Part shown: one piece after another, positions 1-12,115 of the stretch
Layout of the letters: the number at the start of each line of letters is the position of its first letter
Position numbering within the stretch: position 1 is the first letter of the stretch
From: Atherinomorus stipes
Lineage: Eukaryota; Chordata; Actinopteri; Atheriniformes; Atherinidae
Assembly: GCA_023101725.1 (NCBI GenBank)
Contig: JALJCO010003053.1
Coordinates: 806,001 to 870,000, forward strand
Reading direction: 5' to 3'
Length of the DNA stretch: 64,000 bases
Notes under the pieces: generated by a model
Seen by the model: the letters and a program-made list of their open reading frames with translations, nothing else
The model's database searches: none
Told to the model about the DNA's origin: nothing
Made by a program: the position numbers and the translations under genes

Positions 1-217
1 GTTCACGACACTATGGAAGCTGCAGTGTTCAGTGCTTACTCTGCCGATAATGCAAGCATAGAAGAAGAAATTTGCTATTTGCATTGTGCTAAGAGCGAAC
101 GAGCTGCGGACAAACCAGGACAAACACAAGAGGGGTTAACTATTGATTTAAAACAAACAAAGGAAGAAAAAGAGAACGTGTGATCTCGTCTGCCGCAGCT
201 TCCATAGTGCAGTGAAC
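1..217. repeat. Inverted repeat arms about 165 bp apart
   Basis: Positions 1-27 (beginning gttcacgacactatggaagc) are nearly the reverse complement of 191-217 (tgccgcagcttccatagtgc and on). The two arms, about 27 bp each, can form a stem with a 160-base loop. This probably belongs to the element that ends at 563. Confidence 0.6.
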
Positions 218-563
218 TCTCATGGATGCGCTTCGTGGCAGCTACATGTAGTACTGTTTAAGGTATAAAAATATACCAAATGAAGTTGTTTCAAGTAAAT
301 TATGGATGCTACCCACTCAGGACTCTTGGATCACATTGGATGAGCAGTACGGAGGAATATTGACTAGTTTTTGTGGACTTTTATGGACCTTTTTGGTTCA
401 GTCGCCAGTGAACTCCATTATGTGAAAGTTTGGGGGGAAAACGAAAACCTGTCTGATCTCTGGCTGCATTTGAGATATTAAAAAAGTGCTCCAGAGTCTT
501 GCTCTGCATGAGGGTAAGTAGAAAATGAACGCACATCATTCAATAGATGTACTATTCCTTTAA
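1..563. mobile_element. Right-hand part of a TTAA-flanked non-autonomous DNA element (left end outside window)
   Basis: The stretch ends in gatgtactattccttTAA at 560-563. Read from the other strand this is TTAAAGGAATAGTAC, the typical tip of TTAA-inserting MITEs (piggyBac or Kolobok type) that are common in fish. The left end is not in the window, so the assignment rests on one terminus. No ORF of note is present. Confidence 0.4.
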
Positions 564-711
564 CATAATAACTTACTCAGGTTCGCTGTGTTTCATCTTC
601 TGAAGCTGAAACACCCGATAGTTCATGTTGCATAGTGACATATGTTTCTTGAGAACTTAGAAATGTCTCTGTCTCCTTGTACAGCCGTCCTCAAAATGAT
701 TCATACCCTCC

Positions 712-998
712 AATAGACCCTTTTTGTGTTTTTTGCATATGTCACTCGCTCATGCTCGCAACTGCCACTGAAGGTCAGAAAGCTTTGGAGGCCCACTGGA
801 ATACAATAGACACTGGCCTTTATGGGGTTAATCACAATGAAAAGTAAAAAATACAAAAAGAGCCTGGCATCATTGTGATTAACCCCATAAAGACCAGTCT
901 CTATTCTATTCCAATGGGCCTCCAAAGCTCTCTGACCTTAAGCGGCAGTTGCGAGCAGGCGCGAGTGACATATGCATAAATTACGAAAAGTGTCTATT
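712..998. mobile_element. Foldback (palindromic) MITE
   Basis: Arms at 712-840 and 870-998 are inverted copies of each other (about 85-90% by eye) around a 29-bp A-rich loop. The tips are aatagaccctttttgtg and its partner cgaaaagtgtctatt; the inner ends are atcacaatga and tcattgtgat. The ORF on the minus strand here is just the hairpin read through. I could not define a TSD, so the superfamily is open. Confidence 0.8.
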
Positions 999-1875
999 AA
1001 AGAAGGAAAAAAATCAGCTGTGACCAAAATAAGTTGAAATTGACAAAAGTGATTATAAATTAAAAATCTATGAAAATCATTGATTTTGAATTGTGGTTTG
1101 AAAAAATTATTTTAAAAAACCCCACAAAAAAATAAAACAAGTAAAAGCACATGATGGGACTCTGAAGCTAAAATTCTTGAGGCAATCACTGCAATCACGT
1201 GTTTTCTTTAATGTTCAAAAAGACTTCTACACCTGTTGACAGGTAATTTGGTCCACTATTCAAGGGAAAGGTGCTCTAACAGTGTCTCTGACAGGTTTAT
1301 TTGTTTTTTCCTATTATTTCCAACCACAATTCAAAAGCAATAATTCATTTAGATAAATTATAATTTTGCAAATTTTAAAGCTCCTCTTTAACATTCACAT
1401 TATATCCAAAATCATTTATTAACAGAGTGCAGAAACAGGAAGAAACTTTTGGCAATTACAGTGTGTACTTTGTACTTAAGGTAACAATTTTAGATCTTTA
1501 GATTTAGGGTTTTTTTTGTTGTTGATGTTGTTTTTGTCAGCAGTCTTTCTTAATTAATTAACTCACTCGATAAGGAGCTTGTTTTTATCTACACCTCCAG
1601 TTGTAAGACCCTATTCTTTTCTGTCTTTTTTTTTTTTTTTAAATTATTTCTTATTCCGATTCTGCTTTTTCATTCTAAGAAGTTTTCCTTCCTGTCTGCA
1701 GCTTTCAGCCTGTAGGCCCTAGAGTCACATTTCTGACCTGACTGCTGCTTAAAGGCTCGTAATCTGCTGGGCGAATGGCTACTATGTTGCAACCTTAACA
1801 GAAGCAAATTATTCGCTTTAAGGACTCCTGCTGCTGTGGGACCCGAGGCTAGTGGCTGTTGTCGTTAACGTTGAT
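999..1875. other. AT-rich stretch, nothing recognised
   Basis: No ORF, structured repeat or RNA gene stands out. There are T-runs near 1628-1640 and several AT-rich patches. Confidence 0.5.
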
Positions 1876-1876
1876 T

Positions 1877-1910
1877 CACTCTCTCTCTCCCTCTCTCACA
1901 CACACTCTCA

Positions 1911-1963
<53 letters not shown>

Positions 1964-1964
1964 T
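1877..1964. repeat. Compound (CT)n/(CA)n microsatellite
   Basis: Interrupted CT and CA dinucleotides run from 1877; the purest part is a (CA) tract at about 1929-1958. Confidence 0.9.
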
Positions 1965-1966
1965 CT

Positions 1967-3473
1967 GTGTGCAAGCTGTCATTATTTATTTAGCGTGTTA
2001 AGTGTTTAAAGTGAAAAGGGTCCACTGGGACAGAGCATGGTTGATGAAATTATTCCACATGTATATGGTTAAATCCTTCAGGGAGAGGAGCACAGGCACA
2101 TGGAAAACTGAAGGCATTTCAAACGTGATGCATGATCACATGATAACAGATGGATGGACTGCCTTTTTGGCTAATGTGGTGATGTTATAGATCTTTAAGT
2201 CTGTGAGAAATTTACTCATATATTTAATGTTTGGGTTTCCTGATAAATGTTGAGGCAGTGTGCCAGTGTGTCAGACATAAAAATGATAAAAAAATTTGTC
2301 CAAGTGCATAGGGTGATATCAAAAAGTAGTTTCACATACTGTCCCTGCAAGCAACTATAGTTATTTAGCAAACTGTGTCTGAAAATAAATGCCAGTGTTT
2401 TCCAGCGTTTGCAATGTCACTGCAACCTGGTTAACCTTGAAGTTTGTGTGTGTGAGTGTGTCCACGTTTCTGTGTCCAGGTGCATCTGTTTGATTGCAGT
2501 AAGCAACAGAGGGGACAGCATATTTATTTTTCTGTGTGTATAGAATAAGGAAACCCAGCATTAATAATGGATGCTGGTCCTTCCATAACATCTTAGGCTG
2601 GCACTACTTGCCCCCAGTATATTGACACCATTATAAGGCTAAAGTATCCAGTTGAATTTACCTGTAGGGACCTATTCTTTTGTATGTCTCACCTCCACAT
2701 GACAATGGCTGTCTGTTTGTTTTTCTTTCTTCATTTTGTATTTTTTAACAGTTTGTCTGATTTTAATGCGCTGGCTCATTATGTCACCGACTCTACATAA
2801 CACATTATGAAAAATTGTCACAAAATATACAATACAAAGCCAACATGTAGAAAAATAAATTAGGGATTTATGTGAGCTAAATGCAGTCATAATTTTGGAG
2901 AGTGTTATGTGATCGTAAAAATTGTTACAGTACAAATAACAAGCAGACGGGAAAAGAGTTGTGCTATGAGATAATGTACATTTTTGAGATGGAAAGAACA
3001 GACAAGGAGAAGGGTGAAGCTTGGGGAATGAACAGATTGAATGGCTAATGAAATGGGTACCTCCAGGCCTGAATAAATTCTCTGGTCTGGTGATCCCCCA
3101 GGATGCTGGACTCCCAGGGAGATTAATGACCACTGGGCTATAATATAATGAAGTAGTTTTCCTTGGCAATGTGCTTGTGGATTCATCAAAGAGTCCACAA
3201 GTGGGCTGCCCGAGCTCAACATCTTTATAAATCCCTGGTACTATTCTCTCCCGCTGTTGCTGATTTATGGTTCTGCCACCCCCAAATGGTTTGGCCCTTC
3301 TCACTAGATCCCACACTGGCTGACCATCACTTTCCTACCAAAATCCAGGTCACTGGTTTGATGGAGAGGAAATTGGAGGCTAATCCTCCGTCTCACAAGT
3401 TTTGCTCTGTTTTTTGGTTGTCAAAATATTATTTACTCATTGAAATATAGTGGCAATATACACTATCAAACAT
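1967..3473. other. No recognised gene; one 214-codon open frame on the minus strand
   Basis: The longest open frame of the window (3316-2672, minus) lies here. It overlaps two other open frames, lacks any domain I recognise, and its C-terminal third is low-complexity and lysine-rich. The part at about 3050-3320 has a more balanced composition and could be a conserved non-coding element. I do not call a gene. Confidence 0.4.
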
Positions 3474-3478
3474 CACAA

Positions 3479-3887
3479 TGTAAGTTTATTTGGATTGCAC
3501 ATTTCATGTACAAGACAAAGTGCTTTACATAAAACATTAAAAGCATTACAGGTGGGTGAATAAAAAAACATTGAAAGGCAATAAAAATATAAAGAGAAAC
3601 AGAAAAAAATACATAAAGAGAAACAGGATAATATTAATCATAATAAAATAAGATATAACAACTAAATCAAAGTAAAATGATTAAAAGCAACAGTCTAAGT
3701 ATGTTAAAGGGTACTACACAGATTTCATGGATATGCACATGAGAAAATAAATTATTTTAATCTGGATTCAAAAGTGTACAGTTGATGAAAGTTTAATCTC
3801 CTCTGGCAATTTGTTCCACTTGTTTGCTACATAGCAGTTAAATGCTCCCTCTCCATGTTTTGGTCTGGACTACCAAGCCTTAGGATT
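3479..3887 (-). mobile_element. LINE 3' tail, minus strand (left part)
   Basis: Read on the minus strand, the start gives GTAAAGCACTTTGTC...ATGAAATGTGCAATCCAAATAAA. This is the same kind of 3' end seen for the plus-strand LINE at about 14735-14770. The sequence is cut by a hAT at 3888 and resumes after 5644: the joined flank across the TSD reads as one continuous repeat (..tggtctggactaccaagcc | ttaggatt | ggccttaacttgtgag..). Confidence 0.6.
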
Positions 3888-4012
3888 AAGGATCGACCGA
3901 TACATCGGCCAGCCGATATTTTAAGCCGATATTTGCATTCTTTACTAGTATCGGCATTGGCCAATACGTAGGGTGCGCTGGCCGATACGCCCCCGCTGCT
4001 GGAGACGTTGCC

Positions 4013-4103
4013 CCCTCTCCTCTCCTCTCCTCTCCTCTCCTCTCCTCTCCTCTCCTCTCCTCTCCTCTCCTCTCCTCTCCTCTCCTCTCCTCTCCTCTCC
4101 TCC
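4013..4103. repeat. (TCTCC)n pentanucleotide tract, about 18 uninterrupted units
   Basis: A pure polypyrimidine array of about 90 bp. The long open frames on both strands here (Ser/Leu or Glu/Arg repeats) are produced by this tract and are not genes. Confidence 0.95.
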
Positions 4104-5313
4104 ACTAACAGTGCTGGAAGCCTGCAGCTCTGGCCTACCAAAGCTTTTTATATTAGTTGTAAAATTAGTTTTAATTGTGTCCTTCGCAATATTCAGCCGC
4201 AGCCACTATCAGCGGATCAACGGCAGTGAAACGCACCGCCTGACTTTACTACACAATCAGATAAAATTAATTTTAGAAGGGGAAAAGCTCAAATGTGTTC
4301 CAAACTGTCTTCTTTTATCCATCAGCATATGGATCACAAGACCCAGACTTCACGCTGCGGTGAAGATGAGCGCGATGCGGACTGATAATGAGAAATCTGT
4401 GTTTAGGCGCATTTCTGTCAGATTCGCATAAATAGGCCACAGAATAGAAGCAGGAGGAAGCTGAAGGAAAGTTGCTGCTGCTGCTTTTTGAAGCTGACCA
4501 TCTGTTCTCCCTATGAAGAGAATCAGAGGAGAAACCACTGATCCACCTGGTTACAGACAACTCACCCACAGAAAACGAAAATCTCTCTTCTATGCGTTTT
4601 TGGAAAAAAAAAAAAGAGAGAGATCCCTTTACGCAGCAGCAGAATATAAACTATCTCCGTGCAGGAAAAACACAAACATGAGCAGGAACAGAGCGCATGT
4701 TGGTGCAGTGGGCAGTGAAACTTTTCAACCACACATTCAGATGTGGCTACATCCCAATAAAAGCAGAAAAACAACAGAAGCACGTGTGTCTGGTTGTACG
4801 GAGGAACTGATTATAGCTCATATGATCTCTGCGTCCTCCCCAGCGGCATAAATTTTCTACAGAACCAGACCCGCTGGGTCAGAGAGCGCACGTGCAGGAT
4901 GTCATGAAAGATGTCCAGACTCACCTGGCACTGCCAGAAAATGTCACACTGTAAAACCGATCGTTGTCAGATATTTGTGTTTTTACCCCCCCAAAGCTCT
5001 GTTACTGTGTAAAGGAAATACCAGAAAGCAGCAAGATTCTTGTCTCTCAGTGTTGTTGAGTAATCAGGCCCTGATATTGATGTATGAAAATTTTTTCCAC
5101 CTCAAGTAAAACTGAGAGTGAGATCTAAATTAAATCAAATAGAAAACCTGATATTTGTTTAGATTGAACTTCCAGCTTGATCACACTTCAATATACACAT
5201 GAATACATGATAAATTATAAATAATATTTTTTACAAAAATGCATAAAAATATGAAAAGTGGTACAGTAATCTGTTTACCGTACTTTACAGTTGTAGAAAT
5301 CGTAGTAACCCTT

Positions 5314-5348
5314 GATAGATAGACAGATAGATAGATGATAGATAGAGA
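5314..5348. repeat. Short (GATA)n microsatellite inside the hAT
   Basis: GATA units with one CAGA variant and a small interruption. Confidence 0.85.
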
Positions 5349-5644
5349 TTTAGCACAGACATAATATCACCACTACAGATTTGACCTGTAGGTAAAGTCA
5401 GGAACATCTTGGACTCTTAATCTTAATAATCTGCTGCTTACAGTGTCAAAATACTTTGATATGAAAAATTATATGAAAATCCTGCTGCTGGTATACTGTA
5501 CGGGGCCGATACTGGTAATGCAATATCGGCCCATAATATCGGCCCCAAATATTGGCAGGTTGTATCGGCTATCGGCTGAGGCTGATGAGAAAATATCGGT
5601 ATCAGCCCCCAAAAAGCTGTATCGGTTGATACCTACTTAGGATT

Positions 5645-6930
5645 GGCCTTAACTTGTGAGATAAGGATTTCAAAATAAAATGTAATTGCATCATGGGAAA
5701 ACTGAATGAAAACAGCAAAAAATAGTAGGAGAACTATTGACTTTAATCAGTCAGATAAAAAGTTGCTTTTTTATTTCAACTCTAAGTTGTTCTCAGATGA
5801 TGTAGAAAAAAAGAGGGCAAAGGTGGTGGGTTTGGGGGCAGTGAGACATGAAAAATGCAAAAAACTCAGAGCATCCAAGCTGTCTTTTACAGATTATTTT
5901 CTCACTCAATTTAGTTTGTGTGTGAAGTGGGAATGTGTTGAGATGTCCAAATTGTTGCATCAGTGACTCCACCTGGCTGGATGGGCACCAGTGTAAAAGA
6001 GGTCAGTGTTTGGGAAAAGGATGTATTTTGGACCTGCTTAAGTAGCATTTCCTCCTGGTAGGGCAAGACAACATTGGAAAAATATATTTTTTTAGATTGA
6101 ATATTTTTTGCACTGTGAAAAACAACAAAAAAACGTTTAGAATAGAAACAATAAACACATTTGGCAAAAGGTATAAAACAATCTGAATTAAAAGACTCAG
6201 ACACAAAGCACGAAGGCAGGTTTTGTGTGTTCATATCCGAGTCACTGTCCTTAAAGCCAAATTACTCTGTTAAAAAAACAAACTACAACCCAAATTCATT
6301 AAAATCACATTTTCCTGTTGTCATACCTCCTTCCATTTTTATGAATCTGTAATGCTCTACAGTTCAACAAGATTGGAAAGCAGATCTTTGTCCACTGACC
6401 TTAGTCTTTTTTTTTACACAGCAGAACAAAACTAACAGTAGTCCAAATAATAGATATTTCTGAAACTGCCAAGTAGCCAAAAAATGCTGTAGCTTCGTGC
6501 TCAAGACATGTTTATAGAGTACAGAGAGCCATGCTGAGAACTTTTGTGCATTGCAGCAACAGTTACATCTTTCTCTTGTATTTTGGTCTGAATGAGCATG
6601 TCACTTTACAGTGACAAAATATCTATAAATGTAATTAAATGCCTATTACTTGCAAAAGTAGGTTGTGTATCAGTGCAGCTGCAGTGCAAGTTCTCATAAA
6701 ACTTGTGACATGAATAGCTTTCATTTACACTCATCTAATGAATGGCGATGACTAGAAGACTCTCTAGTCTTAATAAAGGAAACCTAACAATGATCTACAC
6801 ATTAAAACTTTATGCAACTAAATAATCACTGTAGCATGTGATGAATTCTGTGCACACCTATGTTAATAAATGTCTGATATCTCCAATGAATAACTTGGTT
6901 GTAATGCATTTCCACTAAAAGCCAGGCATT
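5645..6930. other. AT-rich sequence without recognised features
   Basis: The first ~60 bases continue the LINE 3' tail interrupted by the hAT. The rest shows only short overlapping open frames and nothing I can name. Confidence 0.45.
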
Positions 6931-6939
6931 TGTTACAGG

Positions 6940-7300
6940 GTTTTCCCTGTCCACTGATGCAACATTGCCAGCCCGCCGAGGACTGATGAGCCCCAGTGTT
7001 CCATGACTGTCAGGCTCATAAACCTCATCTACTTGATAACTGTAGCTCCATATGGAATAATAGCAAGCAAATTAAAGGAGAACAATAAAATAAATTGAAG
7101 GATATTTAAATTAAAATGGATTTAAAGTGCATTTAATTCTTGCATATCATAGCTGAAATGTGCCTTCACATAGCCGACCATTCTGCGGGTACCCTTTACT
7201 AAAGCTGAATGATGCTGCTGTCACTGAGTTTGTAGCATAACCCGGTAAAGATTATTAATGAGTGCAATAAATCTAAATTGTATAATAGGAAGTTATGAAA
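6940..7300. other. Possible conserved non-coding element(s)
   Basis: This is complex, non-repetitive sequence of balanced composition within AT-rich surroundings, with homeobox-like cores (attattaatgag, taattgta just downstream). It resembles vertebrate conserved non-coding elements in texture only; conservation cannot be seen from one sequence. Confidence 0.25.
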
Positions 7301-8149
7301 AAAGAGATGTCACAGTTGAGTCTAATGGGTATTTAGTTTGTTTACCAAGAGCAATTTTCACCCTATGCCATTTGTGCAATGTAATTGTCAAAGGCTTTAC
7401 ATTTCCTTTCTCTCACTCAATAGCTTATCTTAATCTACAGTGTGTTATTTTTCTTGGAAAGGGATGTACGAGTTGAGTAATTGTACAGTTGACATCGGCT
7501 TAGACAACATCATCCCCTTAGTCCCTGGCTAATCCCACAGAGTGATAACAATAATGGGGAAAAAGAATGGATAAATTTTATATATATATTTTCTTCCACA
7601 AAAGAAGATATGGAGTTTAATTTGTAATTAGCTGCAGAGGTCAAAGACTTGATCCGTCATCTGAAGGTTTCCCTCCTTTATTTTTTTTCTTTTCTTTACT
7701 TCTTCTCTGCCCGTTTCCTGAATATACAACCTCTCAATCAGATTATGACCTTCCGGTTAGAATGTGTACACATTAATTGTGTTTGTGTGCAAGCACAATA
7801 TACTGTAGGATTCTTGAAAGAAAAAAAAAAAGGGATATTTCTCTTTTGATTGTTTGACAGTGTTAAAATACAAAATATTTGTGGATGCTTGTGTTTGTGT
7901 GCTGTTGGCAAGGATTTGAAGTGTCTCTTACTTTGGGGGGTTATGACCCCAGACTCTCATTCTCCACCCCGCCCATCTGCCCTGCATCAGACAGCTCTGT
8001 GTAGCCCCTTGGGGTCTCTGATGTAGCAGAGTGGTCCTCTTTGGCTGTATATGTTTGTGTAGTCTATGTGTGGAAAATCAAACCTTTTTCTTTTGTGCCT
8101 ATATATGTGTGTGTTAACGTAGGCGGGTGTGCATCTGTGCTAGTATTGA
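7301..8149. other. No gene or repeat recognised
   Basis: Ordinary single-copy-looking sequence with T-rich and GT-rich patches (about 7680-7700, 8040-8130). Confidence 0.4.
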
Positions 8150-8300
8150 TCCCCCCTCCTCTCCATTCTTATAATGAAGTGGAACTATAGCTCCATTACG
8201 AACTGCCTCGCTATTGGTTGGAGGTAATATGAAATTAGCTAGTGTGCCATGAGGCTGTCAGTATTGATTTCACTACCCAGATTACTTGTTACAAAAGAAT
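8150..8300. other. Possible conserved non-coding element
   Basis: Complex sequence including CTATTGGTTGG (a CCAAT-box core on the minus strand) and ATGAAATTAGCTAG, with no transposon marks. Inference from texture only. Confidence 0.25.
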
Positions 8301-9379
8301 AGAGCTGTCTGTGGCATAATTGAACAAGTTAACTCCTTGTCTCATAAAATGTAGGCCTGTATTGATTGTTACAGAGGTGGGTTCTGTTATATGCAGACAG
8401 AAAGTAAGTTGTATTGGTGTTAACTGTGAAGAGGTGCTGATGCTTTCTTTTCTTCCCTGTTCATGTCACCATGACATGTGGAGCAAAGCTTTTCTTGCTG
8501 AGTTGCTGGATGGCAAACAGTAAATGAGCTGTGTTCCATCAGCTTAACGTAAAGATGCACATTCCTCGCTTTTCGTCCCTCTGTCATTTTTCATATAATT
8601 TGCCTCTAGACTTTCCAGAGTCCAGTTTTTCAATTTACCACGTTAAAAAAGTGTCAGAATTTGACTTGTCAAGCAGATTTACTTAAGTTTATAATACATT
8701 ACTTGTTTACTGTAAATAGAGCAGCCATTGCTTGAGTTATGATGAGTGAGGATGATGATGAGTAGATGCCTTTTTGTTTCATCGCCTTTGTTTTTTCTGA
8801 TCCACTGGAGCATGCTGGCATTATTCTCAAATCACACTTGACAGATTTGTGCCATGGAAAGTAAGGTGTTTTAATGTGTCTTCTCCATTAATTAAGCATC
8901 CTCAAAAAAAAAAAAAAAAGACGGAAAAATTCTTTGTGATAATTTACACATTATAAAAGCAAAAAGTACTGCTGTTACTCTGGGAGAAGATACTGCAAAA
9001 CTTTATAGTACACATACAAAGCAAAAGGGATGGATACATGTGCACTTACATGAATGAACAGGTACACACTCCTCCTTTGTTGCAGCATAACAAGCTTTTA
9101 GTCTGAGAACCCCAAACAGCTGCATCTGAAGAGATGTGCTTGAAGCCTCGGTTAAGAGTATAGACAACATATTTATGTTGAGTAATTAGAAAATAGGGCC
9201 TACTCAACAGTAAAATGGGTAGAGAGATTTCCCATGATTGTTCAATCAGGAGATCATGTCAGTATTGGTTCTTTGATTAGGTATTGTTCAAAGTAGGGTG
9301 TGATGAATTATTTGATTGGCAAATTATGCTGTTGTTCCTAAAACAGACATGGTAGGTACAGTTTTTTTTCCCCTTCCTC
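8301..9379. other. No gene or repeat recognised
   Basis: Single-copy-looking, AT-rich. An A-run lies at about 8905-8920. Confidence 0.4.
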
Positions 9380-9690
9380 CATCAGGGCGAGGGGTTAATG
9401 AAATGCTCTTCCACGTGCTGATCTCCTGCACTCCACTGCTGAGTGATAAGTAGCTAACCAACGAAGCCTGTAATTACAATCTTACAGAAACCAGCCTGAT
9501 CTGTATATAAATCTCACCATCCAATTACAAGATGTAATAATTCTGCACTCAGGCTGGTAATGAGGTCTAATACTAGTGCATGTGATAATCCCCTCTGGAT
9601 GTGGGCTTGATCAGATGTTGGCTTTGTAATTAGACTGGCAGAAAATCATTATTTCGTGTTTGGAAAAAAATGAGGTTGGTGGGAAGTTAA
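9380..9690. other. Possible conserved non-coding element rich in TAATTA-type sites
   Basis: About 300 bp of complex sequence with repeated homeodomain-like cores (cctgtaattacaat, atccaattacaag, tttgtaattagac) and no repeat features. This density of TAATTA/ATTA cores is typical of developmental enhancers. Without an alignment it remains inference. Confidence 0.35.
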
Positions 9691-10160
9691 TTTTCTCTCC
9701 ATTCTCTGAAGCGTAGACAAGAATTTAATGATTTAATCATGATTGTTAGCTATTTTGCAATCAATTTGTAATGATTGTGTCACAACAGAGACTTTCAGTG
9801 AGAGGGGCCTGTGAAGATTGAAGGTGTCATTGATATTGGCATTGCTCTGTCAATAGATCTATACAGTGTGATGCTTATACTCCTGCAGAGTGGAAACATT
9901 TTGTGATTTAATATGAGTGAATGGGAATATCTATGTTTTATATGTTGCCTTTGAAATTTTACAAAAACGTGACTTAGCCTCTTTATGTAACTGGACTTGA
10001 ACAGGAGCACATTGAGAGGATGCTTATTTTGACTTTTGGTCAAAATGAATGTTCAATTTTGTATTTACATATCATTTTGTCTTTATATAAAGTATTATAT
10101 TTATATCTGTGTAAATTAGCTACTGTGATTGTATAGGAGTACTGATATAGCTTTGCCCTA
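9691..10160. other. No gene or repeat recognised
   Basis: AT-rich with short open frames only. Confidence 0.4.
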
Positions 10161-10165
10161 GCTAC

Positions 10166-10245
10166 ACAGTAAAAACCTCAGTGTTAAAATTGAGTTGTTA
10201 AAACCTATTAACTCTTTCAGAGAAAATTTAACACCATTGGGAGAA
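10166..10245. mobile_element. Tip of a fish MITE (fragment)
   Basis: The run acacagtaaaaacctcagtg followed by ttaaaattgagttgttaa and then aatttaacaccattggg resembles the start of a common teleost TIR element. The sequence then dissolves into homopolymers, so no matching right end can be found. Confidence 0.35.
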
Positions 10246-10900
10246 AAAAAGACCACCAGGGGGGGGGAAAAATTTCAGAAAAAAAAAAAGTTTCCTCCGT
10301 TAATAAATAAATTATTTTTAATAAAAATAAATAAAACAAGCAGGAAGTACCCCTCTCTCTTGAAAATAATATATCCCATTATGTGTTTTTTCTTTATGGT
10401 CTTGCCGGAGCAAGGGGAAAAATGATACTTTTGGGTTCTTTTGGTGTTTTTGGGGTGTATTATGTGAATATTAGTATATGTTGAAGAAGGTTACCAATCA
10501 CCACCACAAAAACATTTAAAAAAAAAAAAAAAAAAAAAAAACATTAAAAAAAAAAGAAAGGATGAATAGGGGAAGGGGGGGTGGGGGTGGTGGTTCAGTA
10601 AATAAGGGAGGGGAGGGAATAATGATATTATTAAAATATTTTTGTAGGGATAATGTGCACCCCCAATAAATGAAAAAAGATAAAAGAATTATAGATGAAT
10701 GTTAAATTAACACAACAAATAATCACTTTACAAGCTGAAAATAATCATAACTCTATAAATTTATTAACATAAATATTTAATTTAATAAACTATTAAAAGT
10801 AAGGAAACGTTTTTTTAAATTTAATTAAAATTTAATTTTAATTTTCTTAAATAAAAGAATAAAAAATTAATATTAAATTGATAAACAAACCAAATATAAA
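10240..10900. other. Homopolymer-rich purine-biased island, possibly poor consensus
   Basis: Runs of G (10259-10267), A (about 10518-10540), and repeated A/G/T-only patches dominate. It is one of three such islands in the window (also about 35930-37030 and 48130-48660), and the texture changes abruptly at its left edge. It may be real low-complexity DNA or a sequencing or assembly problem. Confidence 0.5.
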
Positions 10901-11754
10901 TGATAAATTATAATATTTAGTATATCATTAGTTTTAATACTATACTCTTACAAAGATGTAGACATAGACTGTATTCAAGCTTTAGTTGTCCCAGTCATTT
11001 CATATTTTTGTTTTGCATCAACTGAAACTGATTCGTTTTAAATTTCTGATAATCAAAGTAAAGGCTTTTCCCCCCAGACCCAATACAGTGGAGACCAGTG
11101 TGTTTCGGAAATCATAGAATTAAATTTCTAATCTGCTCAAAACGACACAGAATTACCTTTATAGTTTTGTGATAATCTAAATGGGGACATAGTACTTTTT
11201 TTTCTTTGTCACAATACCAACATATAGTATAACTCAAATGAAGTTATATAGATTTAAACCTAAAGTTATTGTAGATGCTCATTGACAGTGACATTAACTG
11301 CTGAGTGTTGTTTCTTATCCTCTAAATCTTTATTTGAAAATAGACATATGTATACTGCCATGTGTAGTTCTCCAAACTAAAATGAGAAATGCCAGAAATA
11401 GAATCAGAATTGAAATAAGTAGCCTTTTGAATTGTTTTGTAATGTTTTTAATGTTTCTCTGAAACTGCATAGGCAGCCACATGACACATGATAATTAAAT
11501 TTCAGTATTGCTTATAATGGCTCCTCTTTTGGTCTAGAAAAGGTTTAGATCTGGGTAGTGACTATATAGTAGGCTGAGTTGCTTTGTTTACATTTATGGG
11601 TACCACTTTTGCTCAAAAGAAAGAATGCAGCTTGTAAGCTTTAATTGGTTGCAACATTGATAAACACGGTGTAAGCAGACTTAATATAAATTGACTGTAC
11701 AGTGTGATATCTTACTGTAGTTTACTTTTTTTTTTTTTTTTTTTTAAACAAGGC
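10901..11754. other. No gene or repeat recognised
   Basis: AT-rich, single-copy-looking; a T-run lies at about 11728-11746. Confidence 0.4.
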
Positions 11755-12115
11755 TTGAAAACAGCTCCCCAAAGGCTGCCATTGTATTAGCAGTTTCTGC
11801 TACTGAAGCTCCATGCAGTGTTTGATTGGAATACCTCTCATTTGATCATCTGAAGCTACTTACTTCATTGGAGCATTCACTATGCAGTAGATTTAGCCAG
11901 TCCTGTGGGTCTGGTCTTGGCTCATCTCTTCCTTAATCTCCTGGCGATTGCCGCTGAATACTTTATTGATAGGGAATTGACTCTACTCTGCGAGCCGATT
12001 TCTATAATTGATACTGTTTGAAGTTACTCCCAGTGGGCCAAGCATTCAAAGGCTGGTTACTGTTTTGATCAATTATATTAAAGTGAAAACTTAAGGAAAA
12101 TTTTTTTTTTCGATT
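11755..12115. other. Possible conserved non-coding element
   Basis: Long complex stretch with cores such as TTGATCAATTAT, ATTGATAGGGAATTGA and TTTGATCATC, balanced composition, and no repeat marks. It has the strongest enhancer-like texture in the window together with 9380-9690. Confidence 0.35.

Larger units (their letters stand above)
3880..5644. mobile_element. Non-autonomous hAT element with perfect 8-bp TSD
   Basis: The direct repeat ttaggatt lies at 3880-3887 and again at 5637-5644. The element between them is 1,749 bp. Left tip: aaggatcgaccgata; right tip on the opposite strand: gtaggtatcaaccgata. Both subterminal regions carry many copies of CCGATA/TATCGG, the kind of motif hAT transposases bind. 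An 8-bp TSD and these termini fit hAT. The interior holds a (TCTCC)n tract and short unrelated open frames, with no transposase. It interrupts a LINE 3' tail, so it is younger than that LINE copy. Confidence 0.88.

Noticed and set aside
2672..3316. Longest open frame (214 codons, minus strand)
   Set aside because: No recognisable domain, overlaps other open frames in both directions, lysine-rich low-complexity C-terminus, no splice or promoter context; kept only as a remark.
3973..4431. 152-codon plus and 104-codon minus frames
   Set aside because: Generated by reading through the (TCTCC)n array; repetitive Ser/Leu/Pro or Glu/Arg peptides.
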